DNA from: Chinchilla lanigera
Taxonomy: Eukaryota; Chordata; Mammalia; Rodentia; Chinchillidae
DNA: 64,000 nt
NCBI RefSeq assembly: GCF_000276665.1
Contig: NW_004955481.1
Coordinates: 4,323,648 to 4,387,647, forward strand
Direction: 5' to 3'
Made by a program: the position numbers and the translations under genes. This document shows positions 40,235 through 51,950 of the stretch, in pieces. A model generated the notes under the pieces. It ran no database searches. It was given only the letters and a program-made list of their open reading frames with translations, and was not told the DNA's origin. Positions within the stretch are counted from its first letter, which is position 1. Each line of letters opens with the position of its first letter.

Positions 40235-40560
40235 TGACAATTTAGAGCCAAGGGTGGTGGTGCACACTTGTAATCCCAACACCCTAGGAAACTGAAGGAG
40301 GAGGAGCACAAGTTAGAGCCCAGCTTGGGTAATTTAGTGAGAACTGGTCTCAAAGATGTGTGTGTGTGTGGTGTGTGTGTGTGTGTGTGTTGGGTATATA
40401 GCTCAGAGAAAAGCCCTTCCTTTCAGTCCCTGGTACTCCAAGGCAAAAACAATCTAGGTAGTAGCCTTCTTTGACCACCTTTTTTGGTGTGGGGATGGAA
40501 CCCCAGGGCTTGCCCATGGTAAGCAGGCTGCTCTACCTCTGAGCCTACACCACAGCCCTG
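40235..40560. repeat. Composite SINE, (GT)n and ID half
   Basis: Plus-strand composite 40235-40440 with a (GT)n run at 40357-40390. Minus-strand ID half 40480-40558. Confidence 0.65.
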
Positions 40561-40619
40561 TTTTTCTTGAACGAGTTATAAATATACTACAATCTTTTTT
40601 TAAGTTTTTTTAAATTTTT

Positions 40620-41117
40620 ATTTATTTTTTATTTTTTTGGTTTTTCTCCGGTACCAGGAACCGAACTCACGACCTTGTACTTGCCAGGCAGGCGCTTTGC
40701 CGCTGAGCTAAATCCCCAGCCCCGATATACTATAATCTTTAGTACATGCCATTCTGAAACATTGCCCCTAACAGTGACCTTATTAACTAATTTTTTGGTG
40801 CCGAGAATCGAACTCAGGACCTTGCACTTGCCAGGCAGGCGCTTGTGCCACTGAGCTACATTCCTGGCTACATTTTTGGTATTTTTGGGGTTTTTTGTTT
40901 GTTTGTTTGTTTGTTTTTCCGGTACCGGGAATCAAACTCACGACTTTGCGCTTGCCAGGCAGGTGCTGTGCTGCTGAGCTAAATCCCCAGCCCCAAACTA
41001 TTTTTTTTTTTTTTTTTGCCGCCGGGGCGGTGGGGGCGGGGGTACCGGGAATCAAACTCAGGACCTTGCACTTGCCAGGCAGGCACTTGTGCCACTGAGC
41101 TATATCCCCAGCCCTTC
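40620..41117 (-). repeat. Cluster of four ID-like SINEs
   Basis: Minus-strand copies at about 40620-40724, 40790-40870, 40905-40994 and 41000-41117. ATATACTA(C/T)AATCTTT flanks the first. Subfamily features differ between them, so these are separate insertions. The last has a GC-rich block (41020-41040) between T run and body. Confidence 0.9.
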
Positions 41118-41599
41118 GGCTAAATTTTTGATATAAACTACCAGTTACATGGTGGCCCGTCAGTTGCAGAGAGTATGTACAGATACTAGGTATGTAGTCT
41201 GAAAGAAATCTAGGTGTTTGCGTCCTGATTTTGCTGAAGCCTTGAAGGAAGTGATTTCCTGGATTGAATTGGATGTAGATGTCTTGTATCTGACACAAAT
41301 TGGAACCAACTATGTGTGTTGGTTTGCTTTTGTGTTCTGCGAACAATTTCATGTGTTTCCTCCTCCACCCTATCAACTTCAGATACATAGTTTCCGAATT
41401 AACCCCCCCATCCCTTAATTTCTACGTCACTGGAAGCAGGAGTTTCTGACAGGGAAAACTAATGTGTGCAGTTGATTTAATATGCAAACCTAAATCATCC
41501 ACCGTTTTGAGGGAGTGCAGTTGATTAGTCTGAGAAAAGGAGAGCTAGGCAGAGCTACCTAGAGACAAATCCTTTTACTGGAGTCTCTTGGTGGCAGTT
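41118..41599. other. Unique interval upstream of second CpG island
   Basis: No repeat recognised over about 480 bp, unusual for this window. It may contain regulatory DNA. Confidence 0.45.
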
Positions 41600-42225
41600 T
41601 CTTTGGAAGTATGAGACACTCAGATTCCACCGGTTTTGGGGCGCGTTACTTAGTACCCAGACAGAGAGTGGGCAAAAGAGCAAGAGAAGGGGCTTGGTGT
41701 CACCTGGCCCAGCAGCGGGATGCTGGGCTCGCAGCTTTGGGGTGGGCGCCGGGAGAGAGAGGGGCAGCGTTAACAAAGAGGAGCCGGGCCAGGGCCGAGG
41801 CCACGGGTAGCTGGCCTATCCCTGGCGGCTGACCTCCCAGTGGGCCTCCCCGGTTGGCTGCGTGGCGAGTCGCTCTGCTGGTTCCTTGGCTCGCCATTGG
41901 CTGTGCGGATGGGAGGGTGCTCTTAGAGAGCCGGGACAGCGCTGAGGGGGCGGGGCTGGCTTCCGGCGGCGAGGGCGAGCGAGCAGCAGCCGGCTGGGGG
42001 AGGGGGTGTCGGCGCACCGCGGGGTGCTGCGCTCTGAGAGCCTGGCTCCCGGAGTAGCCGTCTCCCCCTCCCCCTGCCAAGACCGCTAGAAGCCCCTTCT
42101 CATCTATCCTCCCTGGGCCGGGGCAAGCTGGGCTGAGGTGTCCCAGGCGGGCGGGGCGGAGCCCAGAGCCCCTTCGAGAGCGCTGCGGAGCGAACCTCAC
42201 CTCCTTTCCAAGGCGCAAGGTGTGT
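41600..42225. promoter_or_regulatory. Second CpG island, probable promoter
   Basis: GC-rich, CpG-rich and SINE-free. It contains an inverted CCAAT box (ATTGG, 41896-41900), a GC box in GAGGGGGCGGGGCTGG (about 41944-41959), an ETS-like CTTCCGG (41960-41966) and a second GC box near 42148. Donor-like CAAG|GTGTGT at 42219 (plus) and GGAG|GTGAGG at 42201 (minus) leave the direction open. Frames over 60 codons on both strands lack proper ATG starts and look compositional. The gene is not recognised. Confidence 0.7.
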
Positions 42226-42282
42226 GTGTGCGTGTGCTTGTGTGTGCTTGTGTATGTGTGTGTGTGTGAGCGCGCGCGCGTG
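42219..42282. repeat. (GT)n(GC)n microsatellite
   Basis: GT-rich run ending in GCGCGCGCG, abutting the CpG island. Confidence 0.93.
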
Positions 42283-43125
42283 CTTTTTCTAACACGATCC
42301 CGACTTCAGCCTACTTAACCTTGTGAGAAAAGGGGAAATGGAATGGGAAGTAAGATCTCCATATCCTATCAGTTCGTTTGATTTTCCAGTTCTACCCTTG
42401 ATCATTTCCCTCCCTCCATCTCACCTCTGCCGCTGGGTAAGGAGATTGAGGAGTCTTACCTCTTTTTACTGATGTGTGGGTCGAGTAGTAAAATGGACAG
42501 AGAAGAAAAGACAAGAGGAGAGTCTTTATGTGACATTAGATGTGGTAAACCAAAACAAAAAACAAAAATCAACAACTATCAGTTGGTTTTTGGAACTGGG
42601 CAGGATGCTTATCCATTAAAGCTGTCTTCATCATTTTCCTCTTTCTGACTGCCGTAATCAACACTAGAATCTGAAAGGGAAGGGGGTTCGAGTGAAAAAA
42701 GGAGCACTTCCTGTCAAGGATGGTTAATCTGCTAAAGTGGCTTCCCTGAGTATATTTGGTACGATTTGGTAATAGCGCAGTCCTAGTGGAGAAACCGAAC
42801 TAGAGTGGGCAAACTTACCTTTCTGTTACTGAGACTTAAAAGTTTTAATCTGTTTCTTATGTTAATAGATTCTGAGAGAGAATACTTTCTACTATAAAAA
42901 CCAAACCTAAAAAAATCCAGATGGATTTTATTGATTTTTAAAAGGTTTCCCTCCCCAGACTATGAGTTCGGATGGGTGTAGCATTACAATTTAAATTTAA
43001 ATATTTCTCTTTTTAGTTCCTTTGTTTCTCTTGCTTAAAGAACTTGTGTCTCATCTCCGTTCCAAACCAGGAACCTCTCTGTATGTCTTAAATTGAGAGG
43101 AAAGTTATCAATCAAAAGTAGAATG
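42283..43125. other. Unique interval
   Basis: About 840 bp without a recognised repeat, the longest clean stretch beside a CpG island. No exon is evident. Confidence 0.5.
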
Positions 43126-43127
43126 CC

Positions 43128-43437
43128 CAAGGCTGGGCGTGGTGCCGCACCCCTGTAATCCCAGCACTCAGGAGGTTGAGGCAGGAGGGTCGCTGTGAGT
43201 TTGAGGCCAGCCAGGGCTACAAAGTGAGTTCAAGGCTAGTCTGAACTACATAGTGGAACCTTGTCTCAAAAGAAAGAGAGAGAAAGAGACACAGAGAGCG
43301 AAGCAGGGAGGAAAGGAAGGAAGGAAGGAAGGAAGGAAGGAAGGAGGGGAGGGAGGGAGGGAAGAAAGGAAGGAAAGGAAGGAAGGAAGGAAGGAAGACC
43401 AAAGGAAGGAAAGGAAGGAAGGAAGACCAAAATGACA
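43128..43437 (+). repeat. B1 SINE with (GGAA)n tail
   Basis: Full plus-strand B1 43128-43272, then GA- and GGAA-rich tail to 43437. The Lys/Glu/Gly-rich frames here are microsatellite translations. Confidence 0.9.
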
Positions 43438-43526
43438 ATAGAAGCAACTGTGTGTGTATATTGGGTGGGAGTGTTCGTGGCACTCTTGCTTTAACTGGGC
43501 ATTTTCGAACAAAGGTATTTGAGCTA

Positions 43527-43529
<3 letters not shown>

Positions 43530-43557
<28 letters not shown>

Positions 43558-43634
43558 CCGGTACCGGGAATCGAACTTGCGACGTCGCGCTTGCCAGGCC
43601 TGTGTTGTGCCGCTGAGCTAAATCCCCAGCCCCT
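43530..43634 (-). repeat. ID-like SINE, CpG-rich
   Basis: 'ccggtaccgggaatcgaac' with the complete CCGGTACCGG palindrome, (TTTTG)n tail. GAGC(T/C)AGG flanks it. Confidence 0.9.
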
Positions 43635-43915
43635 GAGCCAGGTTTATCCCAGTGTGAATTATCGAAGAGCTACAGTGTCAAAAGGATGAATATAAATTTT
43701 TTTGGCCATACTTTGGTAAATATTAATTATTCAGAGTTTATTTTTGTAATACAGGTTCAGTTTCCAAAGATTGTTCTAACTGGAGTCTAGTTTTGAAGAG
43801 AATTGATATGCAGGCACTGTCTTACAGTTTTAGCTGGATAAATAATATTTTTGCATTAATTTATTGGCTCTCTAATCAGGAGCAATTTGGGTGAAAACAA
43901 CTCTTATAAAGAATA
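43635..43915. other. Unique interval
   Basis: No recognised feature. Confidence 0.45.
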
Positions 43916-44700
43916 AGAGCCAGGTGTGGTGGTGCATGTCTGTAATCCCAGCCACTGGGGAAGCTGAGGTCTTAAAATCGCCCATTTAGAGCCCTGCCTG
44001 GGCAATTTAGAGAGACCCTGTCTCAGAATTTTATTTTATTTATTTTGATTTTTTGAGACAAGGTCTTGCTAAGTAGTTCAGACTGGTTTTGAATTCACTC
44101 TATAGCCTCGGCTGACCTTGAACTCACAGTGAGTTTCCTGCTTCAGCTTCCCCATGCTGGAATTATAGGCCTGCGCCAAGTCTGACCAGCTGTCTCAGAA
44201 TTTTAAAAAGTCTGGCCAGGGCTGGCATAGTGGGATTACAGGGGGCACCACCACACCTGGTGATAAGCTTTATAAAGTTACTTGCTTGCTTTTATTTTTA
44301 AATTTTTATTTAGTTACATTACCTTTTACTTTATTTTTTAAATATTTATTTATGAACTGAGCTACATTTTTGGCAATTTCTTAAAAATTTTAATTTTGGA
44401 AAAAAATTTTTTAATTTTGAGATAAGGTCTTGTTAAATCACTAAGTTGCCAAGGGTGGGGTTGAATTTGTGACCTGTCTACCGGAGCCCCACAGAGTGCT
44501 GGAATTACAGGTGTGCACCATCAAAACCCAGGTCTGCTTCTGTTTTGTTTTCATTGTTGTTTTTGAGACAGGCTCTTGCTTTGTTGTTCAGGTTGACCTA
44601 GAACTCACTATGTAAGCCCATGCTGGCCTGGAGCTTGAGAGATCCTCCTGCCTCAGCTTCCCAACTGCTGGGTTACAAGTGTGTATCACCATGCCCTGCT
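43916..44700. repeat. Composite and B1 SINEs
   Basis: Plus-strand composite 43916-44030 split by a minus-strand B1 (44040-44200) and resuming 44190-44255. Old minus-strand composite 44340-44530. B1 44555-44700. Confidence 0.68.
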
Positions 44701-45610
44701 TGTTTTCTTTACTGATTTGTGTAATCAGTACGTATTTTACATAATAAAGTGATTGAGGGTCCACAAATAGTTTTTCCCAAGACACAAAAGGCTATGTATA
44801 GAACTTTTCATAGATGTATGTACTTTGATTCCCAGATATTTAAGAGGCAGGGAACCTCTTAAATTTGGTCCTCTTCAAGAAAATAATTAAGTGAAGCCTT
44901 TTTGTATTTCTTTAGGTTGAGTGGACATAGTGCTGTTGAAGTTAAAGTAACTGATTTTATTTTCTTTAGCAATCTGCTTTTACCCATCTTGTTTATTTCT
45001 GTGAGTCACATCTTAGAATGTGTTAAGAATAAGGGCCCTGTGTTCTCTCTAACTGGAGACTCTAGCCTAATCCCCTATTGGTATCAGACACATAAAATGA
45101 TTCCCTTGAGAAGGTAAAAGAAAATATTGGACCCTTGGCATCACTTAATTCTTATAATAATCAGTTTGAGTGTTCTAAGGCTTGGAATTGGGAAACGCTT
45201 ACTCAAGGTGAAAAAATATTAGAGGCACAAAAGACCTGGGAATGATGCTTCTAAAGTGAAAGACTTAGGGACAATGAATGCATTCATAAGAATATGTAGC
45301 TGATGGTAACTTTTAGCTTTTCAGCTTTATTAGTCAGGTATCAGAGACAGTATTTTGTGTGTAAGCACAAACACCTTCCCCAGGGCTTGATTCTTAGAAG
45401 CTAAATCTTTTGAGCTTCTTGTGAGTGAATCCTGAGGGTAGAGGACTTAGTAGAGTCTGTCTGTAATCTGTTTATCACTCAGATAAGTCTTCACATTGAC
45501 TACTAAGAGTTATTGAACTCTTCCTAAAACAGTTGCTAGGCAAATTGCATCTCAATCAGTTTAATCTTCTATAGTTTACAGGTCTGCTCTGATGAGGGCC
45601 AGAGCTGCCT
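44701..45610. other. Unique interval
   Basis: About 900 bp with no recognised repeat. A 71-codon plus frame (44902-45117) has no motif that I recognise. Confidence 0.5.
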
Positions 45611-45611
45611 T

Positions 45612-45985
45612 TTTTTTTTTTAATCTTTTTGAGGCTGAGATTCTATGCAGTTCAGGCTGGCCCTGAACTCACTTTGTAGCCAAGGCTAGCCTTGAATTTG
45701 CTAGATCCTCCTGATCCAGCCTCCTGAGTGCAGGGATTACAGGTGTGTGCCACTGCATCCGGCCTATGCCTTTCTAATGTTATTTCCCTTTAAGAATCAT
45801 TGTGGATGTGCACATATGCTGCTTAGTGTCTCAAAATAAAGGGCTAGAGTGATGTATGATCTCACATTAGCCAGGAGAACTTAGCCTTTTTTTTTTTTTT
45901 CTCGTGGTTAGGGGAATCAAACTCAGGGCCTTGCACTTGCCAGGCAAGTGCTGCACAACTGAGCTAAATCCTGGCCCTGTACTTA
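45612..45985 (-). repeat. B1 SINE and ID-like SINE
   Basis: B1 45612-45765. ID-like 45885-45985 with the TSD-like (AC)TTAGCCTTT at 45879 and 45982. Confidence 0.83.
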
Positions 45986-46425
45986 GCCTTTAGTAACCCG
46001 AGCCAGCACTGTCTTGAACTTTTCTGGATCAAGTGGTGGGTGAGGTTGCTGTCCAATATTAAGATACCACTGTGTTTGATTGTCTTTGGTTTTGTAACTA
46101 GTAGGGCAGTGCGCTAATGCATTCATTTTGGAAACAGGCCAGTGGTAACACTGCCGGTGGATCGGGAAGGATGGAAAAATAGGACAGAGTAAACAGCTGA
46201 GGGCATAAATAATGAATCTTCCAATTGAGCTCTGGGAGAGTGAGGGAGATTATCCTCAAAGCTGTTCAATCTGGCAGTGAAAGGGGAGAGACCAGAGTTA
46301 GTTCTCCAGACTGTGACACTGCGTGCATTACGGGCTTGACAGGGCTGTTGAGAGGAAAGTAACCTTTCTGATAAAAACTCTTATGTGTATGCACCCATGG
46401 ATGCTTGTGTGGTGCATGGGGATTA
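45986..46425. other. Unique interval
   Basis: No recognised repeat or gene. Confidence 0.45.
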
Positions 46426-46595
46426 AACCCAGCCTCTTCACACTGAGCTACATCTCCAACCCTGTTAAAAATTGTTTTAATTATGAGAGAGCTAAATTGC
46501 TGAGTGGCCTAGGCTGGGCTGGAACTTGAGATCCTCTTGCCACAGCCTCCTTGTGTGCTGGGATTACAGACATGTGCCATTGTGCCTAGATCTGA
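46426..46595 (-). repeat. Composite SINE
   Basis: ID half 46415-46465 and B1 half to 'gccattgtgcctag'. Confidence 0.62.
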
Positions 46596-46975
46596 TATAA
46601 ACATTTACCCGCCCCCCTTTTTGAGTAGAAACTCAAATTGTTCATTTGCTTTTTAGAACTTGTAGAATGTAGGCCTTTGCTTCCTTCTCCAAACCTAATT
46701 TTATATATTGACATTCTAAGAACACCCGATAGTCTTTGTTTGGACATATCTCAGAATTTTAATTATAGATTTCATTATCTGTAAATTGATGAGATTAAAC
46801 AGTCTAGGCCTGGCTTAACGGGATTCTTTGATACCTTGAGTACATATTATACTTTGACATTAAATATGGTTATTATTATAGGGTATACTTGTATAACAAC
46901 TCACAAAAGGTTATGACAAGTTTCTTTAGCTCAAGAATCATTTCTAGTTAATACTTTTATATTAGTTTCCTTTTT
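46596..46975. other. Unique interval
   Basis: AT-rich, no recognised feature. Confidence 0.45.
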
Positions 46976-46979
46976 CTCT

Positions 46980-47505
46980 CTCTCTTTTTTTTTTTTGCCT
47001 TTTTGAGACAGGGTCTCGCTATGCAGTTCAGGCTGGCCTTGAGCTCACTTTGTAGCCCCAGGCTGGTCTCAAACTCACAGTGATTCTCCTGCCTCAGTCT
47101 CCTGAGTGCTGAGATTACAGGCATGTGCTACCCCGCCCGGCATTAGAGTAGTTTTCATCCATTGGATTAAATAAGCATGTTCTTCTTCAAAAACTAATGA
47201 ATACCCTGTGAATGGCCAAAACAATGTAGGGATTTTTTTTTTTTTTTTTTTCTGGTACCAGGAATTGAACTCGGGACCTCACGCTTGCTAGACAGGCACT
47301 ATACCACTGAGCTACCCAGAGTCAAGGTCTTAATTCTTTCCTTCTCTGAATATCTAATGTGTGTACTGTTGTTGTTGGGTTTTTGTTTTTTGTTTTTTTT
47401 TGAGACAAGGTCTCACTTTGTAGCCCAGGCTGGCCTCACTCAGAGCTATCCTCATGCCTCAACCTCCGCAGTGCTGGGATTACAGGTGTGTGTCACTACC
47501 CCCTA
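46980..47505 (-). repeat. B1, ID-like and B1 SINEs
   Basis: Full B1 46980-47143, ID-like 47230-47318, shortened B1 47388-47505. Confidence 0.83.
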
Positions 47506-47559
47506 ATGTGCATGTTTTCTTGAGTAACTTTCAGGGCTGATTTAAAATGATTTCAAGGC

Positions 47560-47640
47560 TGAGGATGTAGCTCAGTGGTAGAGTACATGTTTAGCATGTG
47601 TGAGGCCCTATTTTCAATCCTCAGGACTGTTAATTTTTTT
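47560..47640 (+). repeat. Old ID SINE
   Basis: 'aaggctgaggatgtagctcag' to 'caatcctcagg'. The A tail is replaced by T-rich DNA. Confidence 0.72.
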
Positions 47641-47740
47641 GTTGTTGTTCTGAAATTTTCTACCTTGAGAGGCTGCTTTTAACTTCACTGATTGTCAGAG
47701 GAATCCAAAGACTAAGGTAGTATTACCAATCCAGAGAGGA

Positions 47741-47817
47741 GGGGGCTGGGGATTTAGCTCAGCAGCACAGCGCCTGCCTGGCAAGCACAGGATCGTGAAT
47801 TCGATTCCCGGGGGGGT
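47741..47817 (+). repeat. ID-like SINE without A tail
   Basis: Body intact to 'cgattcccggggggg'. The usual GGTACC and A tail are missing and replaced by a G run. Confidence 0.83.
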
Positions 47818-48105
47818 AAGGTGTTGGAGGAGTTAAAAGACATAAACCTGAATGTAGCACTTTAGACCACTTGGCCATCATGACAGTGGACCTAAGAGAT
47901 ATAAACCAAATTGAAATTTTATTTTATTTTGGAATTGATGGGGCCCAGGAAGAGAGCATAGGCTGATTAGATGAAATCCATTAATAGACTGAGTTTGTTA
48001 CATTCCAGCCTGGATGAAAAGGATGAGGGTATCTTTACCAAGGTGCAGTCAGAACTTGAAGTAAGTTTTTTGCTGATTAACATATAGTCTAATTCTTGGT
48101 TTTTT
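47818..48105. other. Unique interval
   Basis: No recognised feature. Confidence 0.45.
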
Positions 48106-48109
48106 GTTT

Positions 48110-48330
48110 TTGTTTTCATTTTTGGTGGTGCTGGTCATGATTGAACATAGGGCCTTTGCACTGAGCTACATTCCTAGCCCCTTAAAATTTTTTTTGTTTT
48201 GGGTATTGCAGCTTTGTTTTTGTTTTGAGACAGTATCTCACTAAATTGCTAAATGGCCCTGTCTGGGCTCAGATTTTCCACCCTCTTGCCTCTGCCTTCC
48301 AGATGTGGAGGTTACAGGTGTGGGTGTGCC
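48110..48330 (-). repeat. Composite SINE
   Basis: ID half 48120-48180, B1 half 48215-48330. Confidence 0.63.
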
Positions 48331-48502
48331 CTGAAGGCATGAGCAGGAAGAGACCACTGTTAAGTCTCAAGAGCCTGAAGGCCTGAAAACCTGGAGCTGT
48401 GATGTCTGAGAGCAGAAGATGGACATCCTGGTTGCAGAAGAGCTATACCGACCCCCACCCAACCCCCAACCTCCCCACCTCTTTCCAGCACCCCCTATAC
48501 TG

Positions 48503-48685
48503 TATATATATATATATATATTTTTGTTTTTTTGTTTTTTTTTTTTGAGACAGGGTCTCACTATGTAGTTGAAACTGGTCTTGAGCTCCCTTTGTATCCA
48601 AGGCTGATCTCAAACTTGCAACGATCTTCCTGCCTCAGCCTCCTGAGTGGTGGGATTACAGGCGTGCACCACCACGCCCGACTAT
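48503..48685 (-). repeat. (AT)n and B1 SINE
   Basis: TATA run 48503-48521, then full minus-strand B1 to 'ccaccacgcccgac'. 48331-48502 shows no feature. Confidence 0.85.
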
Positions 48686-48829
48686 TTTTACCTTATTGTT
48701 CTGAGGTCCTTTGCAGATTCCAAATAAATCATACCATTACATATGTATGTGTGTAATCATACAATTACATACATCAGCAATACACTAGCTCTTTTCGCTC
48801 CTGGCCTCTGCCTTCCCTCTCCTTCCTTC

Positions 48830-49235
48830 TTCTTTTCTTTTGCAGTGCAGGAGGTTGAACCCTGAGGTGACAAATACTAAGCAAGTGTTCTGCCTGTGAG
48901 CTACATCCCCACCCCTGAAGCATATCTTCTTTATATACATCTTCTATAAATGCAAATCAGTCATTGTATATGGGTGAGCTGTAGGAGCAAAACCAAAGAA
49001 GCAAAACCCTCTTGTAGTATTTGGCTTACCAAAATAAATTCTTCTAACGTGCTAAGGATTATAGCCTTTTGCCAAAATGAGGGCTGGATGTGGTGGCACA
49101 CACCTGTAATTCTAGCACTCTGGAGGCTAAGGCAGGAGGATCTTTGTGAGTTCAAGGCCATCCTGGGCTACAAAGTGAGTTCAAGGCCAGTCTGAACAGC
49201 ATAGTGAGACACTACCTCAAAAAAATTAAAATTAA
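48830..49235. repeat. ID half and B1 SINE
   Basis: Minus-strand ID half 48840-48915. Plus-strand full B1 49082-49235. Between them 48920-49080 is unique. Confidence 0.75.
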
Positions 49236-49410
49236 AATAAAAAAAAAGAAATCATTTTGAATAGTCAGGTTGTGATTAAAGTAGTGCTACAAATTATCAC
49301 TTTAAAGCTGGGGATTTAGGGTTAGAGACTGAGTATTTATTTAAATGCTAGTAGGTAGGACAGTGTTAACCTGCTTCTCGTTTTGTTTTATCTATTGATG
49401 TATTTATGTA

Positions 49411-49761
49411 TGTATGTTTTTGTGGTACCAGGGATTGAACCCAAGGCCTTCACAGTGGACCATATATCCCTAGGACTTTTTGACTTGGATTTTTTTTTTT
49501 TCCCCGGTATGGGGAATTGAACTCACGACCTCGTGCTTGCCAGGCAAGCGCTGTGCCACTGAGCTAAATCCCCAAACCCCACCCCCGCCCCCCCCTTTTT
49601 TTTTGAGACAGGGTCTTGCTGTATATTCCAGGCTGGCCTTGAATTCATTATGTCTCCAAGGCTGGCCTCAGACTGGTGGTGATACTTCTGCCTCAGCCTC
49701 CTGAGTGCTGGGATTACAGATGTATGCCACCATACCCACCTCCAATTTTTAACTTTTTTTC

Positions 49762-49794
<33 letters not shown>

Positions 49795-50170
49795 CTTTTT
49801 GAGACAGGGTCTCGCTCTACAGTTCAGGCTGGCCTTGAGCTCACTTAATAGCCCAGGCTGGTCTTGAACTCACAGTGATCCTCCTGCCTCAGCCTCCCAT
49901 GTGCTGTGATTACAGGTATGCACCACGATGCCTGGCCTGATTTTTAACATTTTGAGATAGGGTCTCACTAAAGTGCTAATTTTTCTTTTTTTTTGGGTAC
50001 TGGGACTCAAACTCAGGACCTTACGCTTGCCAGGTAGGCGCTTGTGCTGCTGAGCTATAGCCCTGGCCCTAAAGTGCTAAGTTGTTCCGGGCTGGGCTTG
50101 AAGTTTTGATCGTCCTGTCACAGCCTCCCTGCGTGCTGGGATCACAGGCATGTGCCATCATGTCTGGCTA
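49411..50170 (-). repeat. Dense SINE cluster
   Basis: ID half 49418-49475, ID-like 49487-49580, B1 49590-49742, B1 49763-49938 with a 33-base T run, and a composite 49940-50170 split by an ID-like copy at 49983-50070. (C)TAAAGTGCTAA flanks that insertion. Confidence 0.85.
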
Positions 50171-50234
50171 TTCTTTTGAAGCCTTTTTATGGTTTTCTAT
50201 CTCAGAACAAAAATCAAAATATGCCTTTTTAAAG

Positions 50235-50430
50235 TTCTACATGAAACTAGGTATGGTGGGCACAACCTGTAAACCTGGCACTCTGAGGGGCTAAGGCAGG
50301 ACAATCACAAGTTCCAGCTCAGCCTGGGCAACAGCAATGTAACGAGACCCTGTGTCAACATAAAAGATACAAAAAGGGCTGGCTGGCGTTATAGTGCTAT
50401 GTGAAAGCCTCAGGTTTAGTTTCTAGCATC
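50235..50430 (+). repeat. Composite SINE
   Basis: B1 half ('taggtatggtgggcac') then ID half ('gggctggctggcgttatag'). Confidence 0.62.
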
Positions 50431-51570
50431 CCCTACTCTGCACAAGAAGGCAGTGTCCGTGACTGATCACTCTAATTCTTTGCATGTAGCAGAGTGCTTT
50501 TAAGGATCAGTGCTGAGCTGAGTGAAAGTCAGATTTTATTTTATTTGCAGAATTGAGATGACTTAAATAATATCCCCACTGCTTCAGAGAAGCATTAGGG
50601 TTATTAGTTATAACTTAGATTTTGTGTTTCATTTCTTCTAAAAGCTAAAGCACTTTTACCGTTGGCATTTTATTTGTTTTCCCACTTGCTGTATAAAGGA
50701 TAGAACTTAATCTGCACCAAAAGGAAGGCAGTGTCAGGACTATGAAATGGTAAAAGCAGCTCATCGTAGGTCACTGTGTACCAATGGAAAAGTCACATTT
50801 CCTGGCTTCCTGAATGGGCCCTCTGTATTACCATGCTATTCAGCTGGAATCCTTTTCACTATTGTGAAGACATTTTGTAGCTGTTAAGGTACTCTTTGCT
50901 TTTGCTTATCTCATTCTCCCAGAACATTTTTCATTCAGTTGAAAATAGAACCAGTGGATTAATGAACAATCTATGTCTAGTTTTAACCTGTCTTGCCAGG
51001 TGTTCGTGTGCATTCACCAAAGTGCTTTTTAGTGCTTGGGCTTCATTCAGTTCCTGTGAGGTGTGGTGCAAATGGAGTGTGATACTGTCTTGGAATATTT
51101 CCCCCGAGAAAAAAGGGACATTTCCTTTGAAGATAAGTCCTTTGCCTATTTCCATAGCCTTTGGCAAAGCTAAGTTGGAACAAAGCTTTTCCAGCAAACT
51201 ATATTTTGGTTTTTACCTCATCTCTGAGCTGAACAAATGTCCCAGCTGAACTTCTTCGCATTCACAGCATGTTATGGGAGATTGTTCTTAGAGCACGTAG
51301 TAATGAGAAACTGGTACCACTTCCACCTGCGCGCTAATTTTGTAGCCCTCCAAAACTCTTTTTGTCAACTTTCTGCACTCCCTACCATCCACATCTGCTC
51401 ATCTCTCAGTTTCTCACAACTAGTTAAGAACATTGGTCAGTCAGGGAATTGCTAGTTTTCATCAAAGTGAAGAATTACATCAAACAGCGGTGTTTCTGTA
51501 GATGCAGACTTGTATGATTTTGTTGTATTACCACTTAAAAGGCTTTCCCACATTATAGAAACATACTTCA
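50431..51570. other. Longest SINE-free interval, function unknown
   Basis: About 1.1 kb without a recognised repeat. Overlapping frames are open on both strands at 50896-51249 (plus, 117 codons) and 50931-51197 (minus, 88 codons). The minus frame reads more like ordinary protein (EKLCSNLALPKAMEIGKG and LNEAQALKSTLVNAHEHL), but I recognise no family and see no clear splice sites. It could be an old retrocopy, conserved non-coding DNA or nothing. Confidence 0.4.
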
Positions 51571-51574
51571 CTTT

Positions 51575-51950
51575 GTTTTGAGACATGGTCTCCCTATATA
51601 GTTCAGGCTGATTTTGCTCAGACTGGCCTTGAAGTTGCAGCAGTCCTCCTGCCTCAGCCTCCCAGAGTACAGGATTACAGGTGGGTTCCACCACTACACC
51701 TAGTTCCCTGCCTTTTTTAGTCAGGGTCTCACTGTGTATATCAGGCTGGTCTTGGACTCACCATGTGGTTCACACTGGCTTTGAACTTGGGACAGTCCTC
51801 CTTGCCTCAGCCTCCTGAGTGCTGGGGATTACAGGGGTGTGCCATCATGCCCACCTTGAAAAACTAGCTTTTTTTTTTTTTTTGGTTTTTCTCCGGTACC
51901 GGGAACCGAACTCACGACCTTGCGCTTGCCAGGCAGGCGCGCATTTTTCT
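51575..51950 (-). repeat. B1 SINEs and 5'-truncated ID-like SINE
   Basis: B1 51575-51705, B1-type 51712-51860, ID-like 51868-51941 with the 'ggagaaaaacc' tail. It stops at 'ggcaggcgcg', so it lacks its 5' third. Confidence 0.83.

Noticed and set aside
40783..41388. 201-codon minus-strand frame
   Set aside because: It mostly reads through ID-like SINEs (CLPGKCKVLSLIPGT-type peptides). The non-SINE part is short and unremarkable.
41700..42218. Open frame of 172 codons on the minus strand in the second CpG island
   Set aside because: No convincing ATG start, Ala/Pro/Ser/Arg-rich, and an overlapping open frame exists on the other strand, so it is best explained by composition.
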